DNA from: CAZLBC01 sp964557575
GTDB taxonomy: Bacteria > Planctomycetota > Phycisphaerae > SM23-33
DNA length: 15,092 nucleotides
Assembly (NCBI GenBank): GCA_964557575.1
Contig: CAZLBC010000104.1
Coordinates: 1-15,092, forward strand
Direction of reading: 5' to 3'
Below the pieces are notes generated by a model. The model was not told the DNA's origin. It made no database searches and was given only the letters and a program-made list of their open reading frames with translations. The position numbers were made by a program, and so were the translations under genes. Within the stretch, counting starts at the first letter, position 1. Each line of letters begins with the position of its first letter. This document shows, one piece after another, positions 1 through 5,825 of the stretch.

Positions 1-72
1 AAGCCCGAAGGGGTCGGCAAACCCGAAGGGGTCGGCAAGCCTGAAGGGGTCGGCAGACCTCGAGGAGCCGGC
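1..72 (+). repeat. Four tandem 18-bp units, hexapeptide-coding
   Basis: Units lie at 1-18, 19-36, 37-54 and 55-72. The first three follow AAGCCCGAAGGGGTCGGC, and units 2 and 3 each differ from unit 1 by one base; unit 4 is degenerate. The period is a multiple of three. The two single-base differences (AAG/AAA and CCC/CCT) are both synonymous in frame 1, which reads KPEGVG in each of the first three units and RPRGAG in the fourth. This favours a coding origin. The array may continue to the left of the window. Confidence 0.9.
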
Positions 73-90
73 GGGCGTGGAGGAAGGTGA
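1..90 (+). CDS. 3' end of a repeat-rich protein (partial)
   Basis: Frame 1 is open from the left edge to a TGA at 88-90. It encodes three KPEGVG hexapeptides, one RPRGAG unit and a short Gly/Arg tail (GRGGR). The product would be a basic, low-complexity C-terminus, as seen in some surface or nucleic-acid-binding proteins, but no function can be assigned from 29 residues. Support for coding comes from the in-frame repeat period and the synonymous differences between units. The start lies outside the window, so the alternative of a non-coding tandem repeat remains open. No terminator hairpin is visible after the stop. Confidence 0.4.
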   Translation, partial: KPEGVGKPEGVGKPEGVGRPRGAGGRGGR

Positions 91-183
91 CGGAAACAAC
101 AAAGCACGTGCCGACAAACCGAGCTCTAAAACGCAGTTGCACTCTTGTGATCAAAATATGAAGCCGTGTAGAGATACATAGAC

Positions 184-217
184 GGCGATCGGTTCGAGTC
201 TGCCTATTTTCTCCACC
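184..217 (+). other. tmRNA (ssrA) 3'-end-like remnant
   Basis: The segment contains GGTTCGAGTC, a T-arm/T-loop-like string, followed 12 nt later by CTCCACC. This is the arrangement at the 3' end of bacterial ssrA genes, where the T-arm is followed by an acceptor strand ending CTCCACCA. No matching 5' acceptor strand is present at tRNA distance, and the T-stem pairs for only about three of five base pairs, so this is not an intact RNA gene. It could be a leftover of an integration event at ssrA, or chance similarity. Confidence 0.22.
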
Positions 218-230
218 TAACCGTTCTTTC

Positions 231-313
231 ATCCGATTTTTCGAACTTCGTGCCGGTTAACGACCGCGTACCGACCGGACCCCAATCCGACGTTTCGAAC
301 TCTCGCCGGGTAA
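231..313. repeat. Imperfect ~30-bp direct repeat pair
   Basis: Copy 1 is 231-260 and copy 2 is 285-313. Both begin ATCCGA, contain TTTCGAAC or TTTTCGAAC, and end in GCCGG followed by a TAA-containing triplet. About three quarters of the positions match. The copies start 54 bp apart. Role unknown; this could be decayed duplicated DNA. Confidence 0.45.
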
Positions 314-510
314 GTAAACAGAGGAGTCGACCGCATCAGCGCGGCGGCCCGGAAACTTGACCTGCCCGGCAACCGGCTGGCCGCAAAGCGAAGGTCGTCC
401 ATGGTAGCGAGAGATACGATCGGTTTCCCTGCCAGTCAAAAATCTCTCCCTTTTTTTCCAAGGCGTTCATTGTCCTTAAATCTTTGCTCAGCAAAAGGAA
501 AAGCGCTTCA

Positions 511-539
511 TTGACATTATTATACCCCTAGTGTATTAT
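511..539 (+). promoter_or_regulatory. Sigma70-type promoter of vapBC
   Basis: There is a perfect TTGACA -35 box at 511-516, a 17-bp spacer and a TATTAT -10 box at 534-539. Transcription would start about 6-8 nt past the -10, at 545-547, which coincides with the ATG of vapB at 547. The message is therefore predicted to be leaderless. The TATACCCC/AGTGTAT sequence around the -10 is a possible operator for the VapB antitoxin. Confidence 0.75.
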
Positions 540-546
540 AGTGTGT

Positions 547-786
547 ATGCGAACTAATATTGAACTCGATGACGATCTTCTCGATCAGGCCGGCAGGTAC
601 TCGACGGTGAAGACCAAACGCGCGATTGTCGCCGAGGCGCTCGCTGTGTACGTGGCGGTAAAGGAACAGGAGCGGCGCAGGACGTCCTATCGCGACAGGC
701 TCCGGGAGGTCCGGAAACGGACTGCCGCAATCAGGCCCGGCCGCTGCAGCCACCAGATCATCAGGGAAGACCGGGAACGGCGATGA
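547..786 (+). CDS. vapB: VapB-family antitoxin
   Basis: This 79-residue protein begins MRTNIELDDDLLDQAGRY, the ribbon-helix-helix DNA-binding N-terminus of the VapB antitoxin family, followed by the usual TKRAIVAEAL helix. The basic C-terminal half would wrap and inhibit the toxin. It is slightly longer than the smallest VapBs. In-frame GTG (541) and ATG (547) starts are both possible. ATG is preferred because the protein then starts with the family consensus and because the -10 box ends at 539, too close for a GTG start. No Shine-Dalgarno sequence precedes it, consistent with a leaderless message. The stop overlaps the start of the next gene by 4 bp (ATGA), so the two are translationally coupled. 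The pair should autoregulate through VapB binding at the promoter. Confidence 0.88.
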   Translation: MRTNIELDDDLLDQAGRYSTVKTKRAIVAEALAVYVAVKEQERRRTSYRDRLREVRKRTAAIRPGRCSHQIIREDRERR

Positions 787-1196
787 GCACGTGCGTGCTG
801 GATACCAGTGTGGCGGTTGCCTGGTACCTGCAGGAGTCCTTTTCCCTGTCTGCGCGTCGCTGGCAGGAACGGCTGATCTCAGGGAGGGTTCACCTGCTGG
901 TGCCCTCGCTTCACTTCTGGGAGTTCGGCAATGTGCTCCGCACGTACGTGAAACGGGACGAGTTGAATACCGATCTCGCCGAAGAGATATATGCACTTCA
1001 TTGCGAAGCGCCCCTCGATATTGTGGAACCCGCGCGGGACAACGTGCTTCGAATGGCAATCGAGTACCGGGCGACCGTGTATGATGGCGTCTACATCTGC
1101 CTGGCGCTGGAACAGGACCTGCCGCTCGTCACCGCGGAGCGGACCACAACCCCCTGGGTCGTGAAGCTCGGCGACCGGGTGGAATCGGTGCGGTAG
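783..1196 (+). CDS. vapC: VapC-like PIN-domain ribonuclease toxin
   Basis: This 137-residue PIN-domain protein fits the usual VapC length. Visible active-site acids are D7 (VLDTSVAVAWYL), E47 (PSLHFWEFGNVL), D101 (YRATVYDGVYICLA) and E119 (LVTAER). The last position is usually Asp (TAD) in the family, so E119 is a conservative change. Such proteins cut RNA with Mg2+ when released from the antitoxin; many VapCs cut tRNA or the 23S sarcin-ricin loop, but the target here cannot be told from sequence. The start overlaps the vapB stop in an ATGA, giving the antitoxin-first coupled order. No insertion or frameshift is visible and the toxin looks intact. Confidence 0.9.
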   Translation: MSTCVLDTSVAVAWYLQESFSLSARRWQERLISGRVHLLVPSLHFWEFGNVLRTYVKRDELNTDLAEEIYALHCEAPLDIVEPARDNVLRMAIEYRATVYDGVYICLALEQDLPLVTAERTTTPWVVKLGDRVESVR

Positions 1197-1297
1197 CCCG
1201 CATATTTCATGAAGCATCCCGCGTGGCAACAGTAACCTGTTTTAAAAACGCACGGTAACAGAAGGGCAGAATCGCCCGCATGGCACCCTGTCCTTAA

Positions 1298-1430
1298 AGA
1301 GGTTGTGGGTCCCGGGCCGTTCGACGAGCGAATTGCGGGCGAACGCGCAGTGCCGGATATCGAACGCGGTGTCGCCCCGGCCGCCGAGGATGCCGTTCTC
1401 GTTGTCGATGAACCGGCAGTGCCGCAGGGT
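1298..1430 (-). repeat. 133-bp exact copy of part of a beta-helix gene
   Basis: All 133 bases are identical to 5268-5400, at a constant offset of 3970. On the minus strand they encode the segment from TLRHCRFIDNENG to RPGTHNL, which is residues 128-171 of the beta-helix protein at 4615-5781. Here the piece has no start and neither flank of the parent gene: on the left it runs into unrelated sequence, and on the right it joins the 3' end of a propeller gene. It is therefore a non-functional copy. Complete identity suggests a recent duplication or an active gene-conversion tract. Confidence 0.95.
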
Positions 1431-1533
1431 GAGTGTGGCCGCGCCGCCGGTCTGCGACGGCCTCATCGCGGCGAACGGCAAGCTCTCCCTGTGCACCATA
1501 GACGGCAGGGTGCACTGTTTCGGGGCGAAATGA
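1429..1533 (+). pseudogene. C-terminal remnant of a PQQ-propeller protein
   Basis: Frame 1429-1533 reads VSVAAPPVCDGLIAANGKL and ends CFGAK followed by TGA. It aligns with the last residues of the large propeller protein at 11792-14953 (VTLDAPPVWDGMAVADGAI, then a stretch ending VVCLGG). Shared features are the APPV-DG motif, the alternating hydrophobic beta strand, and the final CxG just before the stop. The 5' ~95% of the gene is missing, replaced exactly at 1430/1431 by the duplicated beta-helix fragment. No start or ribosome site serves it. It is a gene tail from a diverged paralogue, not a copy of the gene in this window. Confidence 0.75.
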
Positions 1534-1538
1534 AAGCT

Positions 1539-3380
1539 CTACCGCGGCCTCGGCCCCGCCTTTTTGACCACCTGCCTCGCCGCCGCGTTCTTCGGCGGTT
1601 CGTTGCCCTTTGAGAAGTCGTTGTCGACCCAGGTGTGGTCCCCGTGCGCGTTCTTGTTGTGCCGAACGGGATGGTGGCCGATGTTGCGAATGACGTTGCG
1701 TTCCACACGCACAAACTGGCTGCCCTGATCGAAAAACATGCCGTTGTTGTGCGAACCGATCGCCCCCTTCGGCCGCTGAATGTCATGAATGTAGTTCTCG
1801 CGTAACACGCAGCCCTTCAGGATGCCGAGGGTGTAGATCCCGCCGCCGTCGGCCAGGGCCTGAAGCACGTGGTGAATGTGGTTGTTTGCGATGAGGTTGT
1901 TGTCAGAGAAATTCGGCGAGCGGCCCCAGGTCCAGCCCAGGCTGATCCCGGAGTAGCCCCATCCGGCGATCTCGTTGTGCAGGATTCGGTTGTGATGACT
2001 CTGCGCGATCCAGATCGCCACGGCCGACGGATGGACGATACTGCCGTTGAGGATGCGGCAATCCCGGACCGTATGCTGTGAAGCGGTGTCCCGGCGTTCC
2101 AGCTTGCCCGGGCCGACCGAGCGCCGCTCGTTGCCGATCAATATACCGCAGCCGCCCAGGTCGGTCAGTGTGCATCTGTCCACCAGGTTCTTTCGGCAGC
2201 GCAGGCCGAACTTGATCGCAGCGGCGCCCAGATGCGCGAATTCGCATTCGCGAAAGACGACCTCCTGGGCACCGGTAAACTCCAGCGCCTGGCCGCAGCG
2301 CGGCGCCGCCTGGGCGTCGGTGTAGCCGGGATTGAACGTGGTGGGCCAGCCGGGGAACACCTTCTTCGCCGGCTTCGGCCAGTCTTTCGCGACGTCGTAG
2401 ATGCCCATGGGGTATTTCGTGTGCTGGAACGACAGGCCGGTGAATTTCAGGTTTTTTACCGGTTTGCCCCCCTCGCCGTTTGCCACCACGAGCTTCTCAA
2501 TGGCCGGTGCGATGAATTCCATCTTTCCCGGGTTCTCGCCGGGACGCGCCAGGTATGAAAGCAACCCCGTCTTCCTGCACAGCTTCCACTCGCCCGGGAC
2601 GTCGAGCGCGGACCTGAGATTCTCGATCCGGTAGCGTGCGTGCGGCGAAAAGAACCCGATCGGGTAACGACAGGGCGTATTGAAGTGCAGGTCCCGCTTT
2701 TCCATGTCGATCCTGCGAATGGTCTGCCAGGAACACTCCCAGCTGTGGTAGGTGATCACCTCCGCGTCCGAGTAGTCCGGCCATGCCTTGATATCCCCTT
2801 CACTGAACTGGAAACCGCAGAACGCATCGGGGTTGTTGCGCCGCAATTTGCCTATACCGCCATAGCCGCCGTACCGTTTCTTCGACTTGTTTTTGTACTT
2901 GGTAAGCACGCCGGCCGTGGTGAAGAACCCCTTGTTCGGCGTCCGGGCCCGGGTCAGGCGCTTTCCGTCCGCGAAGAGTTGCCGAAAGTACCACCTGCCG
3001 GCCTTCACGTCGGGCAACGCGACCGTCCACAGGTTGTCACGCACGTTCCGCCAGCCGGTGATCACGCGTCCGCCGCTGATTACGGCCTTTTGTCCCGGCG
3101 CCGCCGTGTACTCCACGCCCGAGTCGACGGGCCGCAGTACCAGCGGCCTGGCCAGCACGCGCCGCCCCGCCCCGATGACGATACGAATCGGCGTGTCGGG
3201 TTCGGCCTCCCGTACAATACGTGCCGCGTCCCGCGCCCGCTCCAGCGTGGCAAACGGGGCATCTTTGCTCCCTGGCGCCATGTCGTTCCCGTCAAGGGCG
3301 ACATGAAAGTCGCGGGCGTTCGCGGTTGCCGCACCTATCAGCACTCCTGCCAAAACACTCCAGCGTACGAGTTGTCTCAT
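1539..3380 (-). CDS. Secreted right-handed beta-helix protein, GH141-like
   Basis: This 613-residue protein has a signal peptide at residues 1-22 (MRQLVRWSVLAGVLIGAATA) and a start region DFHVALDGNDMAPGSKDAPFA, typical of secreted beta-helix carbohydrate-active proteins. A long series of helix rungs runs from about 290 to 590. The best-conserved block is LADGGGIYTLG (D511) followed 40 residues later by MFFDQGS (D551). The same pair with the same spacing occurs in the protein at 8862-11249. These acids are the best catalytic candidates, and the architecture resembles glycoside hydrolase family 141 (fucosidase/xylanase), an assignment made by pattern only. Residues 585-613 form a charged tail. 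The ribosome site AAAGGAA precedes the ATG. The gene looks intact but sits among gene fragments. Substrate is unknown; fucosylated or xylan-type polymers are guesses. Confidence 0.8.
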   Translation of the reverse strand: MRQLVRWSVLAGVLIGAATANARDFHVALDGNDMAPGSKDAPFATLERARDAARIVREAEPDTPIRIVIGAGRRVLARPLVLRPVDSGVEYTAAPGQKAVISGGRVITGWRNVRDNLWTVALPDVKAGRWYFRQLFADGKRLTRARTPNKGFFTTAGVLTKYKNKSKKRYGGYGGIGKLRRNNPDAFCGFQFSEGDIKAWPDYSDAEVITYHSWECSWQTIRRIDMEKRDLHFNTPCRYPIGFFSPHARYRIENLRSALDVPGEWKLCRKTGLLSYLARPGENPGKMEFIAPAIEKLVVANGEGGKPVKNLKFTGLSFQHTKYPMGIYDVAKDWPKPAKKVFPGWPTTFNPGYTDAQAAPRCGQALEFTGAQEVVFRECEFAHLGAAAIKFGLRCRKNLVDRCTLTDLGGCGILIGNERRSVGPGKLERRDTASQHTVRDCRILNGSIVHPSAVAIWIAQSHHNRILHNEIAGWGYSGISLGWTWGRSPNFSDNNLIANNHIHHVLQALADGGGIYTLGILKGCVLRENYIHDIQRPKGAIGSHNNGMFFDQGSQFVRVERNVIRNIGHHPVRHNKNAHGDHTWVDNDFSKGNEPPKNAAARQVVKKAGPRPR

Positions 3381-3413
3381 AGCGATTCCTTTTCAACAAC
3401 AAGAAAACCAATG

Positions 3414-3445
3414 TATCTTCTTAGCTCAGTGTAACTTCAGAGCTG
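3414..3445. repeat. 32-bp dispersed repeat, copy 1
   Basis: This copy matches 4337-4368 at 28 of 32 positions: both read TATCTTCTT, two variable bases, CTCAGTGTAAC, then AGAGCTG after three more bases. Similarity continues past an indel into a shared ATCG and GTCTCT. The copy lies in the 5' leader of the beta-helix gene (1539-3380) and directly abuts the broken 3' edge of the metallophosphoesterase fragment. Confidence 0.85.
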
Positions 3446-3461
3446 TTATCGGTCTCTGAAG
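3435..3461. promoter_or_regulatory. Inverted repeat upstream of the beta-helix gene
   Basis: CTTCAGAG (3435-3442) and CTCTGAAG (3454-3461) form a perfect 8-bp inverted repeat with an 11-nt loop. It begins 55 bp upstream of the start codon at 3380. No T-run follows on either strand, so an intrinsic terminator is unlikely. It could be an operator, or a recombination end belonging to the dispersed repeat it overlaps. Confidence 0.4.
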
Positions 3462-3463
3462 GG

Positions 3464-3580
3464 TTAAAACGGTGGAAAAGGTTGATTTTCACGAATAACC
3501 GCATCGGCTTTGGTTCGTTCAGTCAATTCGTTGATGATGCCGAGTGTTCCGTGGGTATCGCTGATCAAAATGAATCGCAT
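3464..3580 (-). pseudogene. Metallophosphoesterase, N-terminal fragment
   Basis: The frame begins MRFILISDTHGTLGIINEL and continues TERTKADAVIR before ending in an unrelated ENQPFPPF tail and TAA, 38 residues in all. The N-terminus is the first strand and metal-binding loop of calcineurin-like metallophosphoesterases, where D8 and H10 of the SDTHG motif bind metal. The family normally continues directly into an AGD motif after ADAVI; that motif and the rest (about 200 or more residues) are missing. The start lies 11 bp after the Fic stop, so the two genes were probably cotranscribed in an ancestral locus. The break occurs at about 3490, next to the dispersed repeat at 3414-3445. The fragment cannot be an active enzyme. 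Confidence 0.75.
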
Positions 3581-3591
3581 GGATTGGCCCG

Positions 3592-4335
3592 TCACGATTC
3601 ATCCGGCGATGAGGTTCCGTATGCCGCCTGAATCGCCTTCTCCATGGCTGACACTTCATCATCGGACAGAAAGTCGAACTGGCTGCTGCGCGTGCGCGCG
3701 GACAGGCGCCCATTGTTCTGGAGGCAGAACCGAATGAACAGGTCGATCTTCCGGTCGGGCATGTCCACGATTTCCTGTATGGCCGACTTGGTTTCGTCGT
3801 ATTTGGCCAGGAAAGACAGTTCCTCGACCAGTTCCGTGTCGATGGTTTGCTCGATGAACTTGTAGAGCGCCTCGGCCTGAGGCGTCATGTCGATGTAGGC
3901 GTACCATCTTGACGTTTCGTTCTCGACCGTCATCCGGCCCTGCTCGTCCAGGGAATACTCGACCAGGGGCATGAGCGGGCGAGAGAACGCCTCGAGCGAG
4001 GCGCCGTAATCGCTTGGGTTTTTCAGCATCGACGCCGAGACCGGAAACATGATCCCTTCGGGCGTGAAGCCCCGGCGGGCGAGGATGTTGTGGATCAAGA
4101 AGCGGTGAATACGCCCGTTGCCACCCTCGAATGGATGAAGGAAAACGAATCCATAGGAGACAGCCGCCGCTTGGACCACGGGCGGAACACCGCCCTTGTC
4201 CATCCGCGCATGCGCCGCGATCAGCCCGCCCATGAGCGTGGCAATGTCATCGGGCTTCGGACAGGCGAAATGAACCTTTTCCCGTTGCCACACCGCGCTT
4301 TCGCCGACGTAGTTCTGAACGGTACGGTAATCCGA
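3592..4335 (-). pseudogene. Fic-family AMPylase, 5'-truncated and motif-damaged
   Basis: Homology to Fic proteins starts abruptly at YRTVQNYVGES (near 4329) and runs to the natural stop. The Fic core includes FVFLHPFEGGNGRIHRFLI, and a C-terminal helical/winged-helix part follows (LSFLAKYDETKSAIQEI through FDFLSDDEVSAMEKAIQAA). The N-terminal portion normally upstream is absent. The open frame continues to 4560, but those codons are antisense to another gene fragment and not Fic-like. The Fic motif HxFx(D/E)GNGRxxR has Gly (GGT, 4123-4125) at the acidic metal-binding position, one base from Asp GAT. Two separate defects imply no adenylyl-transfer activity. Truncation lies one base from the repeat at 4337-4368. 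Other Fic proteins modify target hydroxyls with AMP from ATP. Confidence 0.85.
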
Positions 4336-4336
4336 A

Positions 4337-4368
4337 TATCTTCTTGTCTCAGTGTAACATAAGAGCTG
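4337..4368. repeat. 32-bp dispersed repeat, copy 2
   Basis: This is the second copy of the repeat at 3414-3445 in the same orientation (28/32 identical). It falls exactly at the point where Fic homology is lost on one side and where the unidentified gene tail begins on the other. The two copies bracket the 0.9-kb Fic/metallophosphoesterase fragment. Confidence 0.85.
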
Positions 4369-4590
4369 GTGGGGAGATCGATGGTCTCTTTTTGCCGGCT
4401 GCAGCGGGGGCGGTGTCTGGACGTCGGTTGCGGCAGGGCCGAGCTGGACGTCGTGCCGGCCGGGATCACGCAGATGACGTTCCTCGGGGACCTGAAGCGA
4501 GTGATGAAGGCCGTCGGCGTCGCGCGTTTTCGGCTGATCGACGATCCCGGCTGTCATCATTGCGGCGGCTGGGTGCCATTCTGGAAATGA
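4369..4590 (+). pseudogene. 3' end of an unrecognised gene
   Basis: A plus-strand frame ends at TGA 4588-4590. From about 4432 it reads like real protein: AELDVVPAGITQMTFLGDL, then KRVMKAVGVARFRLIDDP and GCHHCGGWVPFWK. The CHHCGGW cluster could bind a metal, but I do not recognise the family. The first ~20 codons after the repeat look unrelated. No ribosome site precedes the GTG at 4369, which is part of the repeat edge. It is most likely the surviving tail of a larger gene cut by the same event that truncated Fic, whose frame runs antisense through it. A free-standing small gene is possible but less likely. Confidence 0.55.
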
Positions 4591-4614
4591 TAACCTGCCT
4601 GAGTGTGACCGGTT

Positions 4615-5781
4615 TTACTCCCCAGTATATTGGCAGGCGCCGCGGTCGAGCGCGTCGCCGGCCGGCCGTTTCTCCCCCTGCATCGGGTGCACGTACTGCA
4701 TCAGGGGACGGAGCGCGGTCCCGTCGGCGGCCGTGCCCGGATCGACGCCCGTGCCGCGGCAGGGGGAGTCCGGCCGCAGGCGCAGGTCCCACTTGTCGCG
4801 GTCCGCGAACTTCACCGCCTCTACCGTGCCCGTGAAATTCGCTGTCCAATCGGCGCGGGACCAGTTGGTCACGCGGCCCGTTCCGGCAAAGATGTTGTTG
4901 CGGATGACCACCGGCGTGTCGTCGGGCACCCGGCGGACGTTCACGAAGGTCGGGCTGCCGCGCCGGCAGTCGTTGATGCAGGTATTGTTGATAAACTGCA
5001 GCTCGTGGCGATCGCCCTCGGGGCCCTCCTCGCCATAGGCGACCATGGTCCGGTTCCGGCAGCGCGGGCCCTGGTGGAGGATGTTGCCGACGATATACGC
5101 GCGGCCGGCGTTGGGGAGGTTGATCACGTAGCTGCTCGAGCCGTCCTTCTCGTCGCTGAACCGGTTGTAGCGAATGATGTTCGTCCGCGTCCGGCTTTTG
5201 AGCAGGTGACAGGTCTTCGCGTGGTGGGAGTAGTTGAACTCAAAGAGCAGCTTTTCTCCCATCACGTAGAGGTTGTGGGTCCCGGGCCGTTCGACGAGCG
5301 AATTGCGGGCGAACGCGCAGTGCCGGATATCGAACGCGGTGTCGCCCCGGCCGCCGAGGATGCCGTTCTCGTTGTCGATGAACCGGCAGTGCCGCAGGGT
5401 CAGCTTATTGCCCTCCTGCCGGATGCCGGCCCCGTTGCGGTCACGCACCCGCGCACCGCGGAATTCGATGTTCTCGATGCGAATGTCGTTTCCCCGAACG
5501 ACCCATATCGCCTTGCCGTTGGGAATCATCCCCGCGCTCGCCAGCACGGCTCGTCCGCCGACGCCGCGCAGGGTCAGGTTGTGTGTCCGGATCGTCGCCC
5601 GGTCGTTGCGGTAGGTGCCGGCGGCGATGGCGATCGTGTCGCCGTCTTTGGCCGCCGCGATCGCCGCGGACGGTTTCGAGTATTTTTTGCCGGGTCCGAC
5701 GGCGAGTGTGCCGGCCCGGCTGATTGCGGTCAGCAGCGATGCAGCGGCGAGAAAAACTGCGGCTGATTGTATTCCGGACAT
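4615..5781 (-). CDS. Secreted right-handed beta-helix protein
   Basis: This 388-residue protein starts at ATG 5781 behind a strong GGAAAGGA ribosome site. An upstream in-frame extension exists but overlaps the sulfatase gene and is rejected. Residues 1-23 form a signal peptide. KYSKPSAAIAAAKDGDTIAI, then AAGTY, is the classic first rung of pectate-lyase-like and other parallel beta-helix proteins. Rungs with Asn ladders follow (IENIEFRGA, TLRHCRFIDNENG, FINNTCIND, VIRNNIFAG). The C-terminus (LRLRPDSPCRGTGVDPG to DRGACQY) matches the common closing segment of secreted beta-helix proteins. Catalytic residues are not evident, so lyase, hydrolase or binding protein are all open. It lies 44 bp after the sulfatase stop, probably in one operon. 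Residues 128-171 are duplicated at 1298-1430. Confidence 0.85.
   Translation of the reverse strand: MSGIQSAAVFLAAASLLTAISRAGTLAVGPGKKYSKPSAAIAAAKDGDTIAIAAGTYRNDRATIRTHNLTLRGVGGRAVLASAGMIPNGKAIWVVRGNDIRIENIEFRGARVRDRNGAGIRQEGNKLTLRHCRFIDNENGILGGRGDTAFDIRHCAFARNSLVERPGTHNLYVMGEKLLFEFNYSHHAKTCHLLKSRTRTNIIRYNRFSDEKDGSSSYVINLPNAGRAYIVGNILHQGPRCRNRTMVAYGEEGPEGDRHELQFINNTCINDCRRGSPTFVNVRRVPDDTPVVIRNNIFAGTGRVTNWSRADWTANFTGTVEAVKFADRDKWDLRLRPDSPCRGTGVDPGTAADGTALRPLMQYVHPMQGEKRPAGDALDRGACQYTGE
5268..5400 (-). repeat. Parent copy of the 133-bp duplication
   Basis: This internal piece of the beta-helix gene is identical over 133 bases to 1298-1430. Here it sits in an unbroken reading frame, so it is the likely source. 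Confidence 0.95.
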
Positions 5782-5825
5782 GGCGTTTCCTTTCCTTTCA
5801 TGCCGGCCGCCGCGCGCGGTGCCCG

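Larger units (their letters stand above)
91..510. other. Long intergenic region without a supported gene
   Basis: About 420 bp lie between the repeat-coding frame and the vapB promoter. A 60-codon minus-strand frame at 257-439 has no recognisable domain and no good ribosome site. The stretch is less GC-rich than the genes further right. It contains a tmRNA-3'-end-like segment (184-217) and an imperfect direct repeat (231-260 and 285-313). Nothing else in it could be identified. Confidence 0.6.

Noticed and set aside
140..217. Intact tRNA gene ending in CTCCACC
   Set aside because: No matching 5' acceptor strand or anticodon arm at the right distance, and the T-stem has mismatches.
214..262. 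Integron attC-like site
   Set aside because: ACCTAAC fits the left core pattern, but the right core GTTAACG fails the consensus and the inner arms do not pair. No integrase or cassette series is present.
520..1059. 179-codon minus-strand open frame
   Set aside because: It is antisense to vapBC, which shows family motifs, a 4-bp overlap and a promoter.
1206..1280. Short minus-strand frame beginning MRAILPFCYRAF
   Set aside because: It is only 24 codons, with no ribosome site and no recognised family.
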